From assembly GCA_012730105.1 (NCBI GenBank), contig JAAYBJ010000146.1:1-64000 (forward strand): a stretch of 64,000 nucleotides of DNA, read 5' to 3'. The notes under the pieces were generated by a model. It was not told the origin of the DNA. It did no database searches and saw only the letters and a list, made by a program, of their open reading frames with translations. The DNA comes from Candidatus Hydrogenedentota bacterium. GTDB taxonomy: Bacteria > Hydrogenedentota > Hydrogenedentia > Hydrogenedentales > CAITNO01. Positions 49,146 through 60,677 of the stretch are shown one piece after another. How positions within the stretch are numbered: position 1 is the first letter of the stretch; each line of letters starts with the position of its first letter. A program made the translations under genes and the position numbers.

Positions 49146-51371
49146 TTATTCTTCTTCCCCATTGCGCAGTTTCAAGCCCTGCAATTGGCGTATGGCCGCT
49201 TTACGCGCGTCGTTTCCAAAGGGCCTTCCTCCGAAACGCACCTGGTGATATGCCTGAATGAAGGCATGCACCTGTTTTTTGTCTGCGAGGGGCATCTCCT
49301 TCAGTGCGTTCCAGATTTCCGTGGCGCTTTTGTTATCACAATTGACACCGATCGCGGCCGCCATTTTCATGAAACGCAGGTACAGGCTGCGTATTCTTGC
49401 CTGGTCGCGCGTGAGAACGGCGCCGCGCGGGATTCTTTTTTTGTGACGGCGCCAGAGAAAAAGAATTCCCGCCGCAATTGACACTGCCGCCAGCGCTTGC
49501 GTACTCGGGTGGTTCGCAATCCCCCAATAAGTGAAAGACTGTTCTTGGACCGGTGCGTTGACCATCTCCGTTTCCGGTGCGGCGTGTTGGGCTTGTGGTC
49601 GCCAGTTCCAGGGCCGGAAACGGAACAACTGGTCCAGGCGCAGACCGCCGCGGAAGCCTATGACCCGCTGAAACCAAAACATCTTGGTTCTTAAGACATA
49701 AGACGACCAGGCCATCCTGACGCGCCCCAGGCCGGTCGGGGAGAGATCGGAACGCGGCGAGGGGTCTAATCGTATCCAACCGATGTCCTTAAGCAAAACC
49801 TCCACCCACAGATGGGCCATGCTGGCCCGTATCATGTAGGCCTGGTCTCCGGGACTGTAGTCTCCTCCCCGGAAACCGCTTACCACGCGCGCGGGTATGC
49901 CCAGACTGCGCGTCATCATGGCAAGGGCGGAGGCGTATAACTCGCAGTGTCCGCTTCGGATGGTGTTGATAAACGCGTCGATGCTGTTGCGGGCCGGCAG
50001 GGGCGGCACATCAAGGGAGTAGACAAATGCGTCGCTGCTCAACCATGCCTCCAGGGCCCGGACTTTCTCATAGGGCGAAGGACTGGATTCCGTGAGCCGG
50101 CGCGTCAACGCAAGGGTTTCGGGAAGCAATTCGTGATACGTCAGCAGGCTGTAGTCCCGAGACGCCACAAAGTCATATTCAAGCGGGGCGGCCCGCAGCG
50201 TTTCTTCGCTGTGCGAGAGAACATCGGACACGCTTTCATATTGCAGGCTGCGCGTACCCCGTGTTTCCAGGGACAGTGTGAAATCCTCTCCCGGATCCCA
50301 AAACACCCGCGTGTAGGACGTTTCCCCGAGGACGCGTACCCCATAGGGAAGATCAAGGCAGGGTATCCCTTGTGCCGGCACATTATCCATGTAGATTACC
50401 TGGCGAATACTTCGTGAATGGGCGCGCTGAAACCGTTTTGTCTCCTGAAGACTGGCGCCCCAACCGCGTCCGGACTGGTTCAGAGAAGCCTGGATGGCAG
50501 GTTCATAATGTCCCTGCAGTCCTCGGCGGGACCATTCTTCCGCGGAGAACCGGGGCAAGGTGGTCACCCGCCAGTACAACAGACTTTCCGGCGCCAGTAG
50601 CCCCTCCTCTTCATCAGGAAAACGTACGTGCATAATGACGCTGGGGTCTTCGCTGATGTTTGTTGACCCGGAAAGACGCACTGTTTCAGATAGGCCCGTC
50701 ACCGCTTGCTGAGCATCCCTTCTGCCCAGCCAGCCCGCCTCGACGCGGGGCGTCAGCAGAAAGACGACGACCGTCAGCAGGATGGACAGCATGGAGAGGA
50801 CGACAAGGGACAGGTAGAGTCCGAAATCAAAAACATTGCCGACCCGGGCGCTTTCAGCATCCTTGTTAAGGGATATCATTTCGGGAGTGGAAAGGCGGTC
50901 ATTGCCGATGATTTCCACATACATTTGGAGAGTGGTGAAGGCCCACACTGCGCTTACGGCATACAAGACAAGCGCAATGGCCACCATTGATTCCGGGTCC
51001 TGTACTACAGCCGCAAGAAGCAGGAAGAAAGACATCAAAAAAAGCTCGTAATAGACCCGTGCGTTTTTTTCACCAAGCAAAAGATACGCCTGAATAAAAA
51101 TAACCAGCAGGATAACAGCATCCATCAACCCGAATAACTGCAGGGAAAAGGGAAGAAAAAGAAGGTAAGCGATTACTGCACCCTTGCGCAGAGTGCGCCA
51201 GAAAGAAAACCGCCTTTCAAGGAAGGCACCCACCGGCGCCAGGGGCAACAGCACCAGGGGGATCAGCAACAGGCCCGCTCCGTACAGGGGCACCGATCCC
51301 AGCGCCATGAAACCGGCAAATACCAGCGCGGCAGAGGCCGCCCACAAATTTACGGTCACCTGCCTACGCAT
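49146..51371 (-). CDS. TgpA-like membrane transglutaminase (DUF3488 + transglutaminase core)
   Basis: The 741-residue protein begins with a cluster of about six transmembrane helices (residues 1-215). A periplasmic transglutaminase-like domain follows at about 400-540: the catalytic Cys is in SGHCELYASALAMM (about 474), the His in MAHLWVEVLL and the Asp in GWIRLDPSP. One more helix (AVSIAAGILFLW near 620) precedes a cytoplasmic C-terminal domain of about 110 residues. It overlaps the DUF58 gene by eight bases; MoxR-DUF58-TgpA is a common trio in diverse bacteria. The function is probably envelope-protein processing or modification; the true substrate is unknown. Confidence 0.9.
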   Translation of the reverse strand: MRRQVTVNLWAASAALVFAGFMALGSVPLYGAGLLLIPLVLLPLAPVGAFLERRFSFWRTLRKGAVIAYLLFLPFSLQLFGLMDAVILLVIFIQAYLLLGEKNARVYYELFLMSFFLLLAAVVQDPESMVAIALVLYAVSAVWAFTTLQMYVEIIGNDRLSTPEMISLNKDAESARVGNVFDFGLYLSLVVLSMLSILLTVVVFLLTPRVEAGWLGRRDAQQAVTGLSETVRLSGSTNISEDPSVIMHVRFPDEEEGLLAPESLLYWRVTTLPRFSAEEWSRRGLQGHYEPAIQASLNQSGRGWGASLQETKRFQRAHSRSIRQVIYMDNVPAQGIPCLDLPYGVRVLGETSYTRVFWDPGEDFTLSLETRGTRSLQYESVSDVLSHSEETLRAAPLEYDFVASRDYSLLTYHELLPETLALTRRLTESSPSPYEKVRALEAWLSSDAFVYSLDVPPLPARNSIDAFINTIRSGHCELYASALAMMTRSLGIPARVVSGFRGGDYSPGDQAYMIRASMAHLWVEVLLKDIGWIRLDPSPRSDLSPTGLGRVRMAWSSYVLRTKMFWFQRVIGFRGGLRLDQLFRFRPWNWRPQAQHAAPETEMVNAPVQEQSFTYWGIANHPSTQALAAVSIAAGILFLWRRHKKRIPRGAVLTRDQARIRSLYLRFMKMAAAIGVNCDNKSATEIWNALKEMPLADKKQVHAFIQAYHQVRFGGRPFGNDARKAAIRQLQGLKLRNGEEE

Positions 51372-52434
51372 AGACAACGCTTCCCGGGTCCAAAACGGAG
51401 ACCCCCGAGAGGGAATCGGCGGTGCCCCATAAGGAGATGTCCGGAGTCATGCCGATGACACGCACGGCCTCCGAGTGCAGCCTTCTGACGCGCACATCGA
51501 AGTCCGGATAAGAAGACGCGTCAACCGGATTGATGCGGGCCAGGCAATCCAATATGTGTTGTTCTTGGGCGGTGCCTTTAGCGCATTCCAGGGACCGCTC
51601 AGGCGTATACAATCCCACGCTGTATTGGCGTTTTAAAAGGGTTACCATCAGTGAACCCGCCAGATCGATCATTTCTTCAAAAACGGCTTCATAGTCAGGG
51701 GCGTCTGTTTTGCGGGTATCCAGAACGAAGGTGACGATACGGGCGTTGCCGATGCCCATTTCCCGGACCATCCACTTGCCCAGGCGCGCGCTGATGCGCC
51801 ACACAATCAGACGCAGGTCATCACCGTGGTTATATTCTCTCAGGGCGAAAAATTCATCGCCCTCGCCGACATTTCGCGACTGCACCATCTGCATGCCGGA
51901 ACTGGATTCCAGGGCGGGCAACCGTGCCGGGCGGACTTTGGGATAAACCAGCACCTCCAGGATGTCTTCGTAGCGACGGCGCAGTTCGAGAAATCCGAAA
52001 GGATAATGGGTCACAAGCTCACATGGAGGTAGAGTGTAGACACCGCGGCGGGAAAATACGCTTTCTATGGAAGTGCTGGCCTGGTGACGGGCGGGAATAC
52101 GCAGGATGTACCCTGCGGAAGCCTGCTGTTGCTGAATGCGCAATGAGATCGAAGGCACAATACGCTTGTGATTTTGAATATGGACCGTACAGGAAAAAGG
52201 TTCCTCGCGAAAAACCGCATAAGGGGCTCCACGCCGTACGGACGTTTTCCGCAAAGACCATCGTCCCGCGACCATGGAGAGAAAAAACATGCCAAACACG
52301 CAGCCGAATACGATATAAAGCAGGTTTTCGCCAGTATTCCAGGCGGAAAGCAGCAACAGGAACAATACCAGCAGCATGATCCATCCTGAACGGGTCAGGC
52401 GCCCATGGACCGCTCTGCCGTAATTGGGCCGCAT
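51364..52434 (-). CDS. DUF58 domain membrane protein
   Basis: The 356-residue protein has two N-terminal helices (WIMLLVLFLLLLSAW and FGCVFGMFFLSMV). A domain of unknown function 58 follows, with REYNHGDDLRLIVWRISARL at about 200-220, the family signature, and a MIDAS-like VLDTRKTDAPDYE. Von Willebrand-like DUF58 proteins are usual partners of MoxR ATPases. Only two bases separate it from the upstream moxR gene. Confidence 0.9.
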   Translation of the reverse strand: MRPNYGRAVHGRLTRSGWIMLLVLFLLLLSAWNTGENLLYIVFGCVFGMFFLSMVAGRWSLRKTSVRRGAPYAVFREEPFSCTVHIQNHKRIVPSISLRIQQQQASAGYILRIPARHQASTSIESVFSRRGVYTLPPCELVTHYPFGFLELRRRYEDILEVLVYPKVRPARLPALESSSGMQMVQSRNVGEGDEFFALREYNHGDDLRLIVWRISARLGKWMVREMGIGNARIVTFVLDTRKTDAPDYEAVFEEMIDLAGSLMVTLLKRQYSVGLYTPERSLECAKGTAQEQHILDCLARINPVDASSYPDFDVRVRRLHSEAVRVIGMTPDISLWGTADSLSGVSVLDPGSVVYA

Positions 52435-52436
52435 GG

Positions 52437-53384
52437 TTAGACGGGAACCTTGGTGCCGTTGACGATCTCGCGAACAATACGCTCCCGTTCAAGCCCGGCG
52501 GCGGCGAGATCAGCCCCACGGGACTTTACAAGCAACCGGTGTGCCAGGGTAGGTCCGGCGAGCAGTTTGACATCGTCCGGCGTTACAAAGTCGCGGCCCT
52601 CTATCATGGCGCGGGCCTGGCTGGCCTCAAAGAGGGCTTGCGCGCCGCGCGGACTTGCGCCGAGACGAACCTGGTCGTGTTCGCGGGTGCTTCGCACGAT
52701 ATCGAGGATGTATTGTTCGACGGACGCTTCCACGGTTATCCCCCCGGCCTCTTCCTGGAGAACAACAAGTTCCGAGGCGGTGATGGCAGGTTTAAGGGAG
52801 GCGATCGCTTTCAGCGGATCGTGACGGCGCATGACAAGGCGCTCGTCATCCTCGGGTGGATACCCGATGTTTACGCGCAGGAGAAAACGATCCATCTGGG
52901 ATTCCGGTAGGACATAGGTGCCTTCATATTCAATGGGATTCTGGGTGGCAATGACCATAAAGGGCGCGGGCAGAGCATGGGTGGTTCCATCCACGGAAAC
53001 GGTGTACTCGCTCATCGCTTCCAGCAGGGCGCTTTGTGTTTTCGGAGGGGTGCGGTTGATTTCGTCCGCCAGCACGAAATTGGCGAATATGGGTCCGCGG
53101 CGATATTCAAATTCATTGGATTTGGGATTAAGGATGGACACACCCAGCACATCCGAAGGAAGCATGTCGCTGGTGAACTGAATCCGGGTGAAGGAACAAT
53201 CCACGGATTTGGCCAGGCTTTGCGCCAGCGTGGTTTTCCCGATACCGGGAACGTCTTCTATGAGAAGATGCCCCCGGGCAAGCAGGCCTACCGCGCATAA
53301 TTTGACCACGTCCCGTTTGCCGAACACCACCTGCTCCACGTTGTCAATGATACGTTGGATGCTTTCCAGACTTTCCGGACGCAT
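52437..53384 (-). CDS. MoxR-family AAA+ ATPase
   Basis: The 315-residue ATPase has Walker A GIGKTTLAQSLA at about residues 46-57 and Walker B VLADEINRTPPKTQSALLEAM at about residues 105-125 (the family's hallmark). Sensor motifs include IATQNPIEYEGTY and the arginine-finger segment PESQMDRFLLRVN. MoxR proteins act as chaperone-like assembly ATPases for metalloproteins or cell-envelope complexes together with DUF58/VWA partners. It is the first gene of the moxR-DUF58-tgpA transcript. Confidence 0.93.
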   Translation of the reverse strand: MRPESLESIQRIIDNVEQVVFGKRDVVKLCAVGLLARGHLLIEDVPGIGKTTLAQSLAKSVDCSFTRIQFTSDMLPSDVLGVSILNPKSNEFEYRRGPIFANFVLADEINRTPPKTQSALLEAMSEYTVSVDGTTHALPAPFMVIATQNPIEYEGTYVLPESQMDRFLLRVNIGYPPEDDERLVMRRHDPLKAIASLKPAITASELVVLQEEAGGITVEASVEQYILDIVRSTREHDQVRLGASPRGAQALFEASQARAMIEGRDFVTPDDVKLLAGPTLAHRLLVKSRGADLAAAGLERERIVREIVNGTKVPV

Positions 53385-53448
53385 AAATATCCTTTCGTTT
53401 CAGCGTGGTTGAGTTAAGCCCGCTAAAGAATGCATCTTGACCGCGGGA

Positions 53449-54429
53449 CTACAGCCAGCGCTCAAACCATTCATCGGCCACCTCGATGGTTTCAGGGGCG
53501 ACGGCGTGGCCGTCATGATGGGTAAAGTGGTCTATAGCGCCGGGAGCGCCAAGAAGCTTGTAAATTTTCGCCGCCGAGGTGACGGCCTTCTGACAACTCT
53601 TTGGATTGTCATGGAGCGCGTTGGACAATGACGTGATGATTTGAACCGGCGTCGGCGCGGCCAGGGCCAGGATATGTTCCCAATCGAAGGGGAATTTACC
53701 CGTGGAGGCCAGTTTCTTTATCTGCGGGTAGAGGGTCAAATGCTCCAGGTCCGGCCATCTGCCCGCGTTTTTGTCCGTGGCGAAGCGGGTGAAGCCGCAA
53801 CTGGAAACGCAGGCCTGGATACGGTCATCGCACGCGGCGAGAAGAAGCGCGTTCAACCCTCCCAGTCCGTGACCGATAACGCCTATGCGTGTCGGGTCAA
53901 CGCGTTTTAGTTCCGAAAATACATCAAGAGCCCGCCGATGATCCGCCAGCATCTTGCCAGCGAAGGAAATATTCTTGTTCTCCTTGTAAAAGGCCTGGGT
54001 ATCATAGGGTTCACGCTTATTACTGGCCCGTTTGCAGACCGTGGGCACGTCTATCGCCAGGGTTACGTAGCCGAGTTCGGCATAATGCTGGGCAAAGGCC
54101 AGTCGGGCATTGCCTTCAAGGCCGGCTACTTCGTCCTTGCCATTGGGTGTTTCATGATGACAGCACAAAATACCCGGGCAGTCCTCCCGCCCCTCCGGAA
54201 TAAACACCCAGGCCGTTATCAATTCCACATCGGTGATTGAAAAGACAATCTGGCGGCGGGTCAACCCGTGGATTTCATTTTCCTCCAGGACGCGGATTTG
54301 TAATTCCACTTGCTCATAGCGGGGAACCTGGAGGGTGGATAGGAAAACTTCTTCCAGGTTCTTGCGGATTTCAGGCCATCCGGTCAAACTCGTAATCTTT
54401 GTGAGGTCCACCATAATACTGCAATCCAT
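53449..54429 (-). CDS. Alpha/beta hydrolase-fold protein lacking the nucleophile serine
   Basis: The 326-residue cytoplasmic protein resembles dienelactone-hydrolase-type enzymes (PGILCCHHETPNGKDE, ADHRRALDVFSELKRVDP, HHDGHAV with the likely base His308). At the nucleophile elbow, residues 186-190 read GHGLG, where the family has GHSLG. The codon is GGA, two changes from any serine codon. The protein is otherwise full length with intact flanking motifs, so it may be a noncatalytic fold, or use another nucleophile. The gene is 64 bases upstream of moxR, in the same direction, divergent from ligA. The alternative ATG is five codons in. Confidence 0.72.
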   Translation of the reverse strand: MDCSIMVDLTKITSLTGWPEIRKNLEEVFLSTLQVPRYEQVELQIRVLEENEIHGLTRRQIVFSITDVELITAWVFIPEGREDCPGILCCHHETPNGKDEVAGLEGNARLAFAQHYAELGYVTLAIDVPTVCKRASNKREPYDTQAFYKENKNISFAGKMLADHRRALDVFSELKRVDPTRIGVIGHGLGGLNALLLAACDDRIQACVSSCGFTRFATDKNAGRWPDLEHLTLYPQIKKLASTGKFPFDWEHILALAAPTPVQIITSLSNALHDNPKSCQKAVTSAAKIYKLLGAPGAIDHFTHHDGHAVAPETIEVADEWFERWL

Positions 54430-54485
54430 TTCTGTTTTATCGGGTTTTCGGCGCGGGCTTTGCTACAATCCGCACCACGTGATAA

Positions 54486-56722
<2,237 letters not shown>

Positions 56723-56723
<1 letters not shown>

Positions 56724-57808
56724 TGAGCGATCTTCACCTGAAGGGTCCGGAAGAACTTAATCAAGATACGGGCGCCCATCTGCACAAGGAGGTTAAGAGG
56801 GTTTGGCGCAAGGGTGCGGAACGCCTTGTGCTGGATTTGGCGGCAACCCGGTGTATGGATTCTCCCGGGGGGGCGTGGCTCCTGAAAATTTCCGATTTCT
56901 TGCGGAAACATCATGCACGCCTGGAATGTCAGGGAGATCGCGGGGACGTCTCGGATTTCCTGCGACTGCTCGCTCCCGCCCTGACCTCCTCTCCCCCGCT
57001 CCCACGGAAAAGGACCGGTATCTTCGAAAATCTTGGCGGGGTGCTGATCGCCGCAGCAACGGAATTGCGCCAATTCATGGAACTGTCCGTGGACGCGATT
57101 TACTGGACCCTGATCGCGCCTTTCGAGGGCAAGGGATTTCGTTTCAACGCGTTCGTGGATGAAGTGCATGAAATGGGGGTCCGCGCGATAAAAATCGTCT
57201 GTCTGATGAATTTTCTGATGGGCTTGATTATTGCCATGTTGTCGGCAAAACAGGTGGAGTCTTTCGGCCTGCAGATTTATGTGGCCAACCTGATCGTTAT
57301 CGGTTTCGCCCGCGAACTTGCCTCGGTGGTGACCGCCATTGTGGTTTCCGCCCGAACGGGAGCGGCCATCGCCGCCGAACTGGCCACCATGACCGTACAG
57401 GAAGAAATTGACGCCCTGAGGGGCATGGGGCTTAATGTCTCCCAATATTTGATAACGCCGAAATTGCTGGCACTGATCGTGTCGCTGCCCTGTCTCGCGG
57501 TACTGGGTTTGATTTCGGGCGTCCTTGGGGGAGGCGTGTGGGGCGTGCTGGTATTGGGATTCCGACCCTCGGTGTGGTACACCCAAACCATGGAGGCCGC
57601 CTATATGGATGATCTCACCCAGGGGATGCTCAAAACCCTCTTTTTCGCCGTGGCTATTGTTATGATCGGATGTCATAACGGACTGCGCGTCACGGGAGGA
57701 TCCCGGGGCGTGGGGTTGATGACTACCCGCGCCGTGGTGATGGATATTTTTTCTTTGATTTGTATCGATATTGTGTTTGCCGTCGTTTTTTATTATATCC
57801 TTGGCTGA
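56723..57808 (+). CDS. mlaE: MlaE-type phospholipid ABC permease with N-terminal STAS-like domain
   Basis: The 361-residue membrane protein belongs to the MlaE/YrbE family of lipid-trafficking permeases. About 100 N-terminal residues resemble a STAS domain (VLDLAATRCMDSPGGAWLL). The permease core has five helices; the hallmark ELASVVTAIVVSARTGAAIAAELATM's opening section and EEIDALRGMGLN form the coupling helix. It works with the next genes to move lipids between the inner and outer membranes. The ATG overlaps the ligA stop. Confidence 0.93.
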
Positions 57809-57832
57809 CGTACGAAGAAACAGGCTTGTTGC

Positions 57833-58600
57833 ATGGAAAAAGCGCTCATAGAAGTCAGAAATCTTATCACCCATTACGGAGACTTTAGGGTTCTGGACGG
57901 AGTGTCCTTCGACGTCAGGCCGGGTGAAATCTTCATGATTATCGGGGGAAGCGGCTGCGGCAAGAGCACCCTGCTTAAACATATGTGCGGCCTGCTTAAG
58001 CCTACCAGCGGCGAAATACGTTTTAACGGCCGGAATATTGCCGACCTGGATGAAGAAGCGCTCAGTGTGATGCAGCATGCCATAGGTATCGCTTTCCAGT
58101 CGAGCGGTTTGTTTAATTCCATGACCGTGGGGGAAAACATCGCCATGCCCATGCGTGAATTCGGGGAGGTTGATCCCGAGTTGATTGACCACCTGGTGCG
58201 CTTCAAACTAAGCCTGGTCGGACTCTCCAATGCGCAGTACCAGATGCCCGGAGAGCTGTCGGGAGGCATGCGGAAGCGGGCGGGATTGGCCCGGGCGCTC
58301 GCATTGGACCCGGAATTGGTGTATTTTGACGAACCATCGGCCGGATTGGACCCGATCATGGCAGCGGGGCTGGATGAATTGATACTCAAAATGAAGGGGT
58401 TGCTGAAAACCACCTTTATTATCGTTACCCATGAACTGGAATCGATTCGCCTGGTCGCGGACCGCATCCTGATGCTCGATATGGGCCGGGTTGTCTTTTG
58501 TGGTACATTGGACGAGGCGGCCGCATGCGAGATCCCACGGTTGCGCCAATTCTTTGACAGGCAGCCCGATGAATTCATTTCACAGCGGAACCTGGACTGA
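57833..58600 (+). CDS. mlaF: MlaF-type phospholipid ABC ATPase
   Basis: The 255-residue ATPase has Walker A IIGGSGCGKSTLLKHM (about residues 37-52), signature LSGGMRKRAGLARALALDP (about 142-160), Walker B LVYFDEPSAGLDP and the H-loop IVTHELESI. The SGGMRKR variant is typical of MlaF/Mkl proteins. It powers the MlaE permease encoded 24 bases upstream. Confidence 0.94.
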   Translation: MEKALIEVRNLITHYGDFRVLDGVSFDVRPGEIFMIIGGSGCGKSTLLKHMCGLLKPTSGEIRFNGRNIADLDEEALSVMQHAIGIAFQSSGLFNSMTVGENIAMPMREFGEVDPELIDHLVRFKLSLVGLSNAQYQMPGELSGGMRKRAGLARALALDPELVYFDEPSAGLDPIMAAGLDELILKMKGLLKTTFIIVTHELESIRLVADRILMLDMGRVVFCGTLDEAAACEIPRLRQFFDRQPDEFISQRNLD

Positions 58601-58633
58601 AACCAACGCTGATACTCAAGAGGAATATATGCT

Positions 58634-59638
58634 GTGGCGACACGAAGACAAAAACTGAAGGTGAGCGTGTTCCTGTTGCTCTGTGTCGGCATTATGGTTG
58701 TCGGGACATTGGTCGTTACGGGCATTTATCAGGAACCGGGCCTGTCTTATTGGATTGAATTTAACGAATCCGTGCTCGGTCTTTATGAAGGCGGCATGGT
58801 TGAGTATCTCGGCGTCCCTGTGGGTAAGGTGCATGAAATTTTTGTTACGGAAAGCCAGTTGGCGCACGTGGAAATGGTAATCAATCCGGAGAAGGTGTCC
58901 CTTCATGAAGGGGTGGAGGGGAAATTGGTCATTTACAGCCTGGCTGCGGGAACCATGGCCATCTCTCTTGCCGGAGGTGATCCGCAAAAGCCGGAACTGC
59001 CCGAATTCAGCCAAATTCCCAGTAAGCCCAGCACCATAGAGGCTTTCAGTTCACAATTGAACAATATCATGCAGGATTTGTCCAGCACCTTGAAAGATGT
59101 CTCGGTTATCGGCGAAAAAGTCAGGATACAGGTGGAAAATCTCGACGACACCGCAGTGCGGGATATCGTTCACCAGGTGCGCGATCTTGTGGGCAAGGGA
59201 GATGAATTCGTCGAGCACACGGACGGCCTGGTTACCGAGGCCACCGGGGCGGTAAAAGATGTCAGGTCCCATGCCAAGACCCTTGTGGAAACCATTACGG
59301 ATAGAAGCCAGGATCTGGACCGGCTTATTAAGAAGATTGAAACCCTGGTGGAAACCTACAACAGCCGGGGGCAAGAACTGAAGGTGGACATGCTGCAGGA
59401 ACAGTTGAATAAACTGTTGGAGCAGGTTACCAATACGGCTGAACAAATGGATACCACGGTGGCGAATCTGGATACGGTCGTCGGTGATATCGGTCACAAA
59501 GCGGGCAATGTCGAATACGCGCTTCGCGGCACCCTCACGGAGTTGAGTGACTCCCTGGAAAGCATACGAATCCTGGTTAATCAACTTAAGGAAGACCCCT
59601 CGGCCTTGATTCGAGGCCGGGGCCGGGTGCAGGATTAA
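58634..59638 (+). CDS. mlaD: MlaD-type MCE-domain protein
   Basis: The 334-residue protein has one N-terminal helix (LKVSVFLLLCVGIMVVGTLVV's central part) and a single MCE domain at about 40-115: YEGGMVEYLGVPVGKVHEI is its signature. The C-terminal 200 residues form long amphipathic helices, as in multi-unit MlaD tunnels (VRDLVGKGDEFVEHTDGL, LNKLLEQVTNTAEQMDTTV). It binds lipid at the periplasmic face. The GTG start at 58634 follows AGAGGA. It is third in the ligA-mlaEFD transcript. Confidence 0.92.
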   Translation: MATRRQKLKVSVFLLLCVGIMVVGTLVVTGIYQEPGLSYWIEFNESVLGLYEGGMVEYLGVPVGKVHEIFVTESQLAHVEMVINPEKVSLHEGVEGKLVIYSLAAGTMAISLAGGDPQKPELPEFSQIPSKPSTIEAFSSQLNNIMQDLSSTLKDVSVIGEKVRIQVENLDDTAVRDIVHQVRDLVGKGDEFVEHTDGLVTEATGAVKDVRSHAKTLVETITDRSQDLDRLIKKIETLVETYNSRGQELKVDMLQEQLNKLLEQVTNTAEQMDTTVANLDTVVGDIGHKAGNVEYALRGTLTELSDSLESIRILVNQLKEDPSALIRGRGRVQD

Positions 59639-59661
59639 CACGCCTGCGAAGGAAAACATCC

Positions 59662-60285
59662 ATGTCGCATAAACTTATAATTGCTTGGGTCCCATGTCTT
59701 ATGTTGCCGCTTCTGGCAGGATGCCTGAGTACCCCCGACGTTGAACGGATTCACTTTTACACGGTTACGCCACACATACGCGTAGAAAAAGCGCCTGCCA
59801 CGGAATATACGCTGGGCGTGCGTCCGTTGTTTTCTTCGCGTACCTACGGACCTTCCATGGCGTATTTGGATAATGAAAACCAACTGGGCTATCAGCAGCG
59901 GCACGAATGGGCTGAAACGCCTTCCATTGTCGTCACACGAGCAATAACGGATGCGCTGGCGGCTGTGGGACGCTTTGCAGACGTGGGGAACGCCGCGGAT
60001 ATGGTCAGGCCAGACCTGCTTCTTACCGGAGATCTGAGAATTTACCAGGAAAACCGCACCGAAAAACCGGTATGCGCTGAATTAGAAGTAAGGCTTGAGT
60101 TACGGCAGGCCCTGGCGCCGGGCGCCCTGTACGCCGCTACCATCAAGGAAAAAGAGCCGCTTCTGGAAGATACCCCCCAAGCCTTTGCCACCGCCATGAA
60201 TGTCGCCTTGGGCAGATTCGCCGCGCGTGTGGCCTCGGACATTACTTCGCTGGAGTTGCCTGAAAAGAAAGTTGAATCCAATTAA
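59662..60285 (+). CDS. ABC transport auxiliary lipoprotein of the Mla system
   Basis: The 207-residue lipoprotein has a lipobox LLAGCLS (Cys at about 21). The mature part, with IHFYTVTP and YTLGVRPLFSSRTYGPSMAYLD, matches the ABC-type transport auxiliary component family found beside mlaD (PqiC/MlaD auxiliary type). It is probably anchored in the outer or inner membrane and helps lipid delivery. It lies 23 bases downstream of mlaD and ends the operon. Confidence 0.85.
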   Translation: MSHKLIIAWVPCLMLPLLAGCLSTPDVERIHFYTVTPHIRVEKAPATEYTLGVRPLFSSRTYGPSMAYLDNENQLGYQQRHEWAETPSIVVTRAITDALAAVGRFADVGNAADMVRPDLLLTGDLRIYQENRTEKPVCAELEVRLELRQALAPGALYAATIKEKEPLLEDTPQAFATAMNVALGRFAARVASDITSLELPEKKVESN

Positions 60286-60677
60286 ACCGTCTGGAACCTT
60301 TACGTTTTTTAATTCATGTGCCCCCGCGTTATAGGGTCCTTTAAATAATGACCACAACCGGAAAGCCTGTTAAGAAAAAGGTCAACAGGACGGCCGGCAA
60401 TGAAAGCATGCAGCAATCAGAAATGTTTTTGCCGTCTATATATCTCCAGTAAGTCCATAACGTCTCTTTGTCTAAAATCATCTCTGGAGCGTTTTCTGTT
60501 CGCATAGTAATATTTGCTTTCGTAGCAATAAAACGATGCTTGCACTTATACATGACTTATGGTACTATAAAATATTTCGAGTTTTGCAGTTTTATTTTTC
60601 ATGTAAATAATTAACCCCTCTGCTGGACGCGATTCCAACAGAAACTTTACCAAAAGCAGTAGCGAGGGAACCTTGTC
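60286..60677. other. Gene-free stretch before the coiled-coil gene
   Basis: No supported gene. A minus-strand frame of 70 codons at 60341-60553 has no ribosome site and I do not annotate it. TTGCAC (60540-60545), 17 bases and TACTAT (60563-60568) could be a weak promoter for the coiled-coil gene. GAGGGAA before 60678 is its ribosome site. Confidence 0.4.

Noticed and set aside
60341-60553. A 70-codon minus-strand frame with a hydrophobic C-terminus
   Set aside because: No start has a ribosome site and no similarity is recognised.
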